From Phycisphaerae bacterium (GTDB taxonomy: Bacteria > Planctomycetota > Phycisphaerae > UBA1845), in the NCBI GenBank assembly GCA_029260075.1, contig JAJDDY010000069.1, forward strand, positions 19,660 through 83,659: a DNA stretch of 64,000 nt, in the 5' to 3' direction. Below, piece by piece: positions 59,378 to 64,000 of the stretch. Position 1 is the stretch's first letter; every line of letters starts with the position of its first letter. The translations under genes were made by a program, and so were the position numbers. The notes beneath the pieces are model-generated. The model saw nothing but the letters and a program-made list of their open reading frames with translations. It ran no database searches and had not been told where the DNA came from.

Positions 59378-61303
59378 TTACGGCTGACTCGTCATGCGAC
59401 TCTCGGCGCGTCGGATACGCGCTTCCGCCATGGCTTGGGCGCGGTGCGGATCAACGCGCAACGCTTCCCGATAGCTATCGATCGCCTGGGACAAGCGGCC
59501 TTGCATGGCCAGAAGATCACCGCGCACAATGTGTACGCCCCCGTGCTTCGGTTCCAATTGCGCAGCCTTTTCCACAACCCCCCAGGCTTCATCGAGACGA
59601 CCCTGGGCCATGATCATTTGCGACAGCATGATGTACACGTGAGCGCTTGGCTTGATATTAGTGAACGAACGAAAGGACGCCTCGGCCTCTGCATATCGTC
59701 CCATCAATGCGTACACCTCTCCGAGCCACTGCAACACGCCGCGATCGTGTGGCGAGGCTTCTTTCGCTTCGAGGGTCAGCGCCAACGCCTCTTCCAACTT
59801 CCCGGTTTCCGTCAGATACTGAGCCCTGCGAAGCAAACGCCAGTTGTCGATCATGTCCTTCGGGTCGAGCGTGCCCGCATCATCGGCGGTCGCGCCGCCG
59901 GCCACATACCCAAGGGCACGAAGACGTCGAATCGTTTCCGGATCAGCGGCCATTCCCGCAGACGCGACCTCTACAGCAGAAGGCCACCGCGTGAGTTTGT
60001 CTTGCAGCGCAGCCTCCAACTCGCTGACCGCCAAGCGCACTTCTCTTGCAGATCGTGCATGAAGGTTGTTTGTCTCGTGGGGATCGATAGTAAGGTCGTA
60101 GTATTCCGGCTTCGGCGCGAGGATGAACTTGTCGTCGTGACGACGAAGAGCGTAGAGCGGCGACCACCCATGCATCAGATAGGGCACCATCGCCTCCATG
60201 TAGACCGCACGATCGCGATGGTTGTACGCCGACAACAGACTGATGCCATCGCACGGACCACGAGGGTTGATACCGAGCAAATCGATCACCGTCGGGAACA
60301 CATCGCTAACGGCGACGACCACGTCGTCCACCACGTAGGGGCCTCGAAACACGCCGGGGCATGACAGGATCATCGGGACGTGTTGGGTGGATTCGTACAA
60401 GAAGAATGAGTGCGTAGGCTCGCCGTGCTCGTCCAAACTTTCGCCGTGGTCCGCGACGACGAGAATTACCGTTCGATCCCAAAGCCCTTGTGTCTTGACC
60501 GCGTCGATCAACCGACCGACTTGCTTGTCCATGTAGGCGATCTCGCCGTCGTACGGTTGATCGAGGAACTGCGTCGCGAATGGCTCCGGTGGCGCATAGG
60601 CTTCGTGCGGATCGAAGTAATGGACCCACGCGAAGAATGGCTTATCACTTGACCTGGCGTTCAACCAATCGATGGCTGATGACGTGACCTCGTCACCGGT
60701 ACGTTGTACATAGCGCCCAAACCCGCTGCCCGCCACAGGGTCGACGGCGTCGTCATAGTGGTCGAAGCCCTGATCCAATCCGACTCGGGCGTCGAGAACG
60801 AACGCGGAAACGAACGCGGCGGTTTGATATCCCTCGTCCCGAAGTACTTCCGCCAGTGTCACTTGTGCGTCACTCAAGCGGTAGTGCTCGTTGTCGCGGA
60901 CACCGTGATTCGGCGGCACCAGGCCGGTAAACATCGACGCGTGTGACGGCAAGGTGAGCGGCGCGTGGCTTACGGCGTCGGCGAACCGAATCCCCAACAT
61001 GGCAAGCCGATCAAGCGTCGGCGTCTTGGCTGACTCGTAGCCGTAGCACCCCAGGCGATCCGCACGCGTGGTATCCAGCGTGACCATAAGAACATTGAAC
61101 CCGGCCGCCGATCCTGTGCGCAGCGACGACGGAAGATTGCTTGGCGACGATTCGAAGGCGGACGGGTACCACAGGTACGCGCCGCCCGCCGCGACGATCG
61201 CCAAGCATATCAGGACAAACCGCGAGCCGTTGCGCGACCGCGTGTGTCCACCAGCACTATGATGTGTGGGTTGGCTTGACGTCTTTTCGGAACTATTGGT
61301 CAT
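59378..61303 (-). CDS. Sulfatase-superfamily protein with C-terminal TPRs
   Basis: 641 residues. N-terminal membrane anchor (FVLICLAIVAAGGAYLWYPS), then a sulfatase-type alkaline phosphatase fold: VMVTLDTTRADRLGCYGYES (metal Asp pair), HAPLTLPSHASMFTG, VADHGESLDEHGE and YDLTIDPHETNN. The usual fGly precursor C/S-x-P-S-R is T-L-P-S-H here, so the nucleophile is probably Thr, as in phosphohydrolase-like members rather than true sulfatases. Residues about 490-630 are three to four TPR units (LEEALALTLEAKEASPHDRG, PSAHVYIMLSQMIMAQGRLD). An extracytoplasmic phospho- or sulfo-ester hydrolase, substrate unknown. Confidence 0.9.
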   Translation of the reverse strand: MTNSSEKTSSQPTHHSAGGHTRSRNGSRFVLICLAIVAAGGAYLWYPSAFESSPSNLPSSLRTGSAAGFNVLMVTLDTTRADRLGCYGYESAKTPTLDRLAMLGIRFADAVSHAPLTLPSHASMFTGLVPPNHGVRDNEHYRLSDAQVTLAEVLRDEGYQTAAFVSAFVLDARVGLDQGFDHYDDAVDPVAGSGFGRYVQRTGDEVTSSAIDWLNARSSDKPFFAWVHYFDPHEAYAPPEPFATQFLDQPYDGEIAYMDKQVGRLIDAVKTQGLWDRTVILVVADHGESLDEHGEPTHSFFLYESTQHVPMILSCPGVFRGPYVVDDVVVAVSDVFPTVIDLLGINPRGPCDGISLLSAYNHRDRAVYMEAMVPYLMHGWSPLYALRRHDDKFILAPKPEYYDLTIDPHETNNLHARSAREVRLAVSELEAALQDKLTRWPSAVEVASAGMAADPETIRRLRALGYVAGGATADDAGTLDPKDMIDNWRLLRRAQYLTETGKLEEALALTLEAKEASPHDRGVLQWLGEVYALMGRYAEAEASFRSFTNIKPSAHVYIMLSQMIMAQGRLDEAWGVVEKAAQLEPKHGGVHIVRGDLLAMQGRLSQAIDSYREALRVDPHRAQAMAEARIRRAESRMTSQP

Positions 61304-61334
61304 GATTACTCACGGTTATCAGCCCGTTAACAAA

Positions 61335-61363
61335 GTGTGACACCGGCTTCCAGCCGGTGATCC
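61335..61363 (-). repeat. Dispersed repeat family B, copy 8
   Basis: GTGTGACACCGGCTTCCAGC followed by CGGTGATCC, followed by CCCCCCTTTTCTTGGGGCC-type sequence as in copy 6. Confidence 0.8.
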
Positions 61364-61458
61364 ACTGGCGATTTCCCCCCTTTTCTTGGGGCCGTAGTCC
61401 ATTGTTGCACGCGGAATCGACGCCACTCGGCTGAGCGCCTGCTTTCTTCAATAGGCTG

Positions 61459-62124
61459 TTATGCGTTGGACGGATTTCTGTCGCCCGCGGATGGCGCAGC
61501 CGTCCGCAAGAACCACTGACGTCCGATGACAAGGAACCAGATCATCATCGGCACGACGAACGACACGCTTGGATCGTCCGCCAGTAATGTCTGCGCCCGG
61601 CTCAACATGCCGTACCAAAACTCACTTGGCGAAAAGAGCGCATAGCCCTTGTCGGCGGCGAATCCGTTGGCGGCCAACGTAAGCGTTACACGAAGCACAA
61701 TGAACGCGTGAACAAATCCCATCCCCCAGAGCAAAGCCACGCCCCGGCGGCGCCAGGGAATCGGCGTCGCCAACACCAGCGCCACAAGCATGGCCGTCGG
61801 GCTGTAACCGATGTATCGGCTGCTCGTGCGCAGGTTGCCCACCTGAGGCGCGCGAACTTTGCGAAGGACCATGACCGTATCGCGCGTCGCGTCCGCTTGA
61901 ATCGTTCCGACCCCCGGAGGCAGGTCACCCGGTTTTAGCGAATCGATATTGTGGAACACCACGGTTCCCTCAGACCAGAACCAAAACCGTGCGAACACGA
62001 TGTTCCCGGCGCCTTGAAACATCCGGGCGTAGGCGTGCTGAACACCGGGCCACGGCGCCATGAGCGCCGCATAGCAACCCACGCCGGCCAGGAAGAACAG
62101 AAGGATTCGCTTAGACTGTCGCAT
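61459..62124 (-). CDS. Membrane protein partner of the exosortase
   Basis: 221 residues with about four to five hydrophobic segments (ILLFFLAGVGCYAALM, AMLVALVLATPIPW, GVALLWGMGFVHAFIVLRVT, VPMMIWFLVIGRQWFL) and a soluble loop (GDLPPGVGTIQADATRDTVM). No known domain. It overlaps the exosortase gene by 14 bases, so the pair is translationally coupled and probably works together at the inner membrane. Confidence 0.72.
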   Translation of the reverse strand: MRQSKRILLFFLAGVGCYAALMAPWPGVQHAYARMFQGAGNIVFARFWFWSEGTVVFHNIDSLKPGDLPPGVGTIQADATRDTVMVLRKVRAPQVGNLRTSSRYIGYSPTAMLVALVLATPIPWRRRGVALLWGMGFVHAFIVLRVTLTLAANGFAADKGYALFSPSEFWYGMLSRAQTLLADDPSVSFVVPMMIWFLVIGRQWFLRTAAPSAGDRNPSNA

Positions 62125-62767
62125 GTGCGGTCTCGGACAGTTGACGCGACGCGCGGGACGCCCACAACAGCCACATCACGATCGCCACGAAAATGAACAA
62201 CGCCTGCCATACGTCGAGGTGCATGGTGTCGAACGCACGCGGGAAGTGTACGCGAACGAGAAACAGACTGATGATGCGTACCAGGTTCAGCAGCATGAGC
62301 ACCACCGTGCCGCCTAGCGACGCCAGCACACGCGACGCCCACGGAACGGGCGATGCAAGGACGACCGAAACAAAAAGTGCGGAAGGCGCCACCGCATCGC
62401 AGCCGCGTTCCACCTGAATCGACGGTCCCAATCCGGAGATCATCGCTTGGCCATCGATCGTCACGTCCTGTCCAACAGCACTCAGCAATGCGCCGGATAC
62501 TCGGGCACTGAGACGAAGATACGCAGGAAAGAACCCGTCTTTCACTGGAGACGTAAAGGTGGCTGCATAGTAGGCTCCGATCCACAGACCGAAGACCAGC
62601 AAGAAGCGCAGGTCAGATCGGTTCCGCGTGAACCACGACCGAGGCGCCCGCCCGGACGAACCCGGTCCGCGATGCGAGCCTTGTTGGCCGCTAGCTGACC
62701 CCGACGACGCAGCTTCGTCGTCCGAAGGTCGGTGAGCCTTGGCTTTTTTCTTACCTCGTCTACCCAC
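62111..62767 (-). CDS. Exosortase/archaeosortase-family protein
   Basis: 218 residues. After a basic, low-complexity N-terminus (residues 1-45) come about five membrane helices. The putative catalytic residues are Cys123 in VERGCDAVAP, Arg164 in LLNLVRI and His183 in TMHLDVWQ, the Cys-Arg-His set of exosortases. These membrane cysteine transpeptidases cut PEP-CTERM-like sorting signals from exported proteins. The small size and missing EpsI domain suit a dedicated subtype (XrtH-like or novel). Its target signal is not identifiable in the window. Confidence 0.88.
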   Translation of the reverse strand: MGRRGKKKAKAHRPSDDEAASSGSASGQQGSHRGPGSSGRAPRSWFTRNRSDLRFLLVFGLWIGAYYAATFTSPVKDGFFPAYLRLSARVSGALLSAVGQDVTIDGQAMISGLGPSIQVERGCDAVAPSALFVSVVLASPVPWASRVLASLGGTVVLMLLNLVRIISLFLVRVHFPRAFDTMHLDVWQALFIFVAIVMWLLWASRASRQLSETAHATV

Positions 62768-63179
62768 GATGTTGTTACTCGTTCAGTGCGTCAGCCGCGA
62801 AGACCAGCATCGACCGATCCAGTGCCGTTTGCCCCAGGAAGGCTACCACGATGGCGGTACGACCGCTATTGATCGGGGATCAAGTCTGTACGAGCAAGTG
62901 CATGACACTCTTGGCGGCTTCCGAATCGTCGAACCTGTGCGCGATTCAGTCTGCTCCGTAGTTCTTGTCAGAGCCCCGAGCGCAAGCGAGCGGACCCCCG
63001 CACGTTTGATGGATCGCCCAAAACCCGGCGCTGGCGTTTCGGGCTCTGAAAGCTGCCCGCCGATTGTGTCAAGCACCCGTACGAGCACGTTCACCAAGTC
63101 GGTCAGTTCGGGGGGCGTTGACGAACCAGTCATCCATTCCCTGGGTCGGAACACCGGCGTCACGACCAAACGCACCTAC
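62768..63179. other. Intergenic region upstream of the exosortase
   Basis: No gene with good support. A minus-strand frame (62843-63175, SPPELTDLVNVLV-type) exists but has no homology I recognise. Confidence 0.45.
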
Positions 63180-63217
63180 AAAAAAACGGGCCGGCAGGAG
63201 AAACCCCTACCGGCCCG
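63180..63217 (-). terminator. Intrinsic terminator
   Basis: On the minus strand, CGGGCCGG and CCGGCCCG form an 8-base perfect stem around a 15-base inner loop that can pair further (AGG/CCT), followed by a run of seven T. It terminates minus-strand transcripts arriving from the Cys-rich secreted gene. Confidence 0.85.
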
Positions 63218-63245
63218 CTGTGGTTATGACCTACCTAACAGGTCG

Positions 63246-63370
63246 TTACGGATAAACAACAGGCGTTAAGAACACGACGTAGCCCACTTGCTCAGTCGTA
63301 TGCTTGCGCTCGCCATCCTTGATTTGGTCCTCGTCAATCGAGAGGAACATCGTAGACGCGGAAGCCGCTT
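63246..63370 (-). pseudogene. C-terminal fragment of a secreted protein
   Basis: In frame with, and just beyond, the stop codon of the Cys-rich secreted gene. It reads STMFLSIDEDQIKDGERKHT followed by TEQVGYVVFLTPVVYP, ending at a stop. The pattern TEQVGYVVF resembles the tail of surface lectin-like proteins. No start codon or signal peptide fits, so it is a remnant or a read-through tail. Confidence is limited. Confidence 0.35.
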
Positions 63371-63447
63371 TGCGTCTACTGCACGAGCGTTCCCAATCAT
63401 ATGCGCGCCCGGTCCCCGCGAAAGACGCCAAGGGTGCAACGGTCCCA

Positions 63448-63476
63448 CGGGGCGCTGGCGGCTCGCCAGCGCCCCG
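63448..63476. terminator. Long GC-rich perfect hairpin after the secreted-protein gene
   Basis: GGGGCGCTGGCG-GCT-CGCCAGCGCCCC: 12-base perfect arms plus one further C-G pair, 3-base loop, ending 31 bases downstream (minus strand) of the stop codon. No T run follows, so it may protect mRNA or act together with the terminator at 63180-63217. Confidence 0.6.
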
Positions 63477-63506
63477 CGGGTCAATGCCCCGGATGCTCCG
63501 GACGGC

Positions 63507-64000
63507 CTACCGGATTCGGACGGCCGCCACCGCCGACCCGCCGCCGCTTGACTCAACCGTTACTACCGGTCCGTCGGGCACGACGGTCGGCTTGATCGTG
63601 ACCTGGTAACGATTCTTAGAGGCTTGGTATGTCATTACGAACGGTCCCTGGGGCACACCGCCTACAGTGAAGCGCACGGACAGCGTGACGGCCGGCTGAT
63701 CGGAGCTGGTAGCCCTCACCTTTAGCTTGCCGTCGCTAGCGCGGTATGTTGCTTTCTGCACCGTGACGGTGTCCACGGTGCCCCCGACACATGTGTTCGT
63801 AGCCTCGTCGCAAGCTAGCGGAGCGCATGGATCTACGCCCGCCTGACAGTCCAACACTACATCGCACGTTTCCGTGCCGTCACAGAACAGCCCGTTGTCA
63901 CATACGGCATTGTCAGGCGTATTCGAGCACGTGCCGCTCGGTTCGTTACACGCATCCGTCGTGCATATCACGCCGTCGTTGCAGTCGACGGTCGTTCCCG
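63507..64000 (-). CDS. Cys-rich secreted protein, C-terminal part (runs off the window)
   Basis: The reading frame is open to the right end of the window; only about 164 residues of the C-terminus are present. CDNGLFCDGTETCDVVLDCQ and CNEPSGTCSNTPDNAVC are a tandem Cys-rich repeat of the type common in long planctomycete surface proteins. Then VTVQKATYRASDGKLKVRAT begins a final beta domain, ending SSGGGSAVAAVRIR. The start and most domains lie beyond 64000. Probably exported to the cell surface. Confidence 0.82.
   Translation of the reverse strand, partial: GTTVDCNDGVICTTDACNEPSGTCSNTPDNAVCDNGLFCDGTETCDVVLDCQAGVDPCAPLACDEATNTCVGGTVDTVTVQKATYRASDGKLKVRATSSDQPAVTLSVRFTVGGVPQGPFVMTYQASKNRYQVTIKPTVVPDGPVVTVESSGGGSAVAAVRIR

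Overview
The window looks like chromosomal DNA of a planctomycete (Planctomycetota, perhaps Phycisphaerae-like). The evidence is the family mix: five secreted PQQ-type beta-propeller proteins, two DUF1579 proteins, a sulfatase-TPR protein, an exosortase, large Cys-rich secreted proteins (one ending in a dockerin-like calcium-binding region), an ECF sigma factor and many intergenic palindromic repeats. The phylum is inferred from gene content, with no rRNA or marker phylogeny to confirm it.

1-20 kb, all on the minus strand. From the 5' end of transcription: a PaaK-like adenylate-forming ligase, two PQQ propeller proteins, a second ligase-like protein, a small membrane protein, an aldehyde dehydrogenase and an iron alcohol dehydrogenase (ATGA overlap), then a tight block of HemN/HemW-like radical SAM enzyme, chorismate-lyase-like protein, FAD halogenase-like monooxygenase, DUF3311 protein, sodium:solute symporter and hot-dog thioesterase. 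It ends with a GYD protein, a small DMT-like membrane protein and two more propeller proteins. The enzyme set suggests production, activation and redox tailoring of a 4-hydroxybenzoate-like aromatic acid. Three ketosynthases at 31.6-36.2 kb, one lacking its catalytic Cys, may belong to the same chemistry, but no ACP, ketoreductase or dehydratase is visible.

20-39 kb: seryl-tRNA synthetase, a TIGR04255 three-gene cassette, glycosyltransferase, GGDEF protein, FolB/FolK, M19 dipeptidase, PQQ protein, DUF1579 proteins, ketosynthases, and a serine hydrolase pseudogene with two in-frame TAG codons. Intergenic space here is packed with three families of dispersed palindromic repeats.

39.46-50.55 kb: an island of about 11 kb inserted in tRNA-Thr. 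A truncated tRNA 5' part lies at the left and an intact tRNA-Thr(TGT) at the right, making a 35-bp direct repeat, and each end has a near-identical 24-bp tandem motif inside it. Cargo: XRE regulator, HigB/HigA-ImmA toxin-antitoxin pair with a palindromic operator, PIN-like protein, serine-recombinase fragment, RhuM-like protein, an ABC metal-uptake module (His-rich secreted protein, porin, lipoprotein, binding protein, permease, no ATPase), a decayed PnkP RNA-ligase remnant and a frameshifted DUF2958 protein. No intact integrase is seen.

50.6-64 kb: IS256-type transposase remnant, ECF sigma factor, 1000-residue secreted protein, BNR-repeat protein, MoaD/ThiS-like protein, HxlR-like regulator divergent from a VOC protein, DUF6265-like protein, sulfatase-like phosphohydrolase with TPRs, an exosortase with a membrane partner, and the C-terminal part of a Cys-rich secreted protein that runs off the window.
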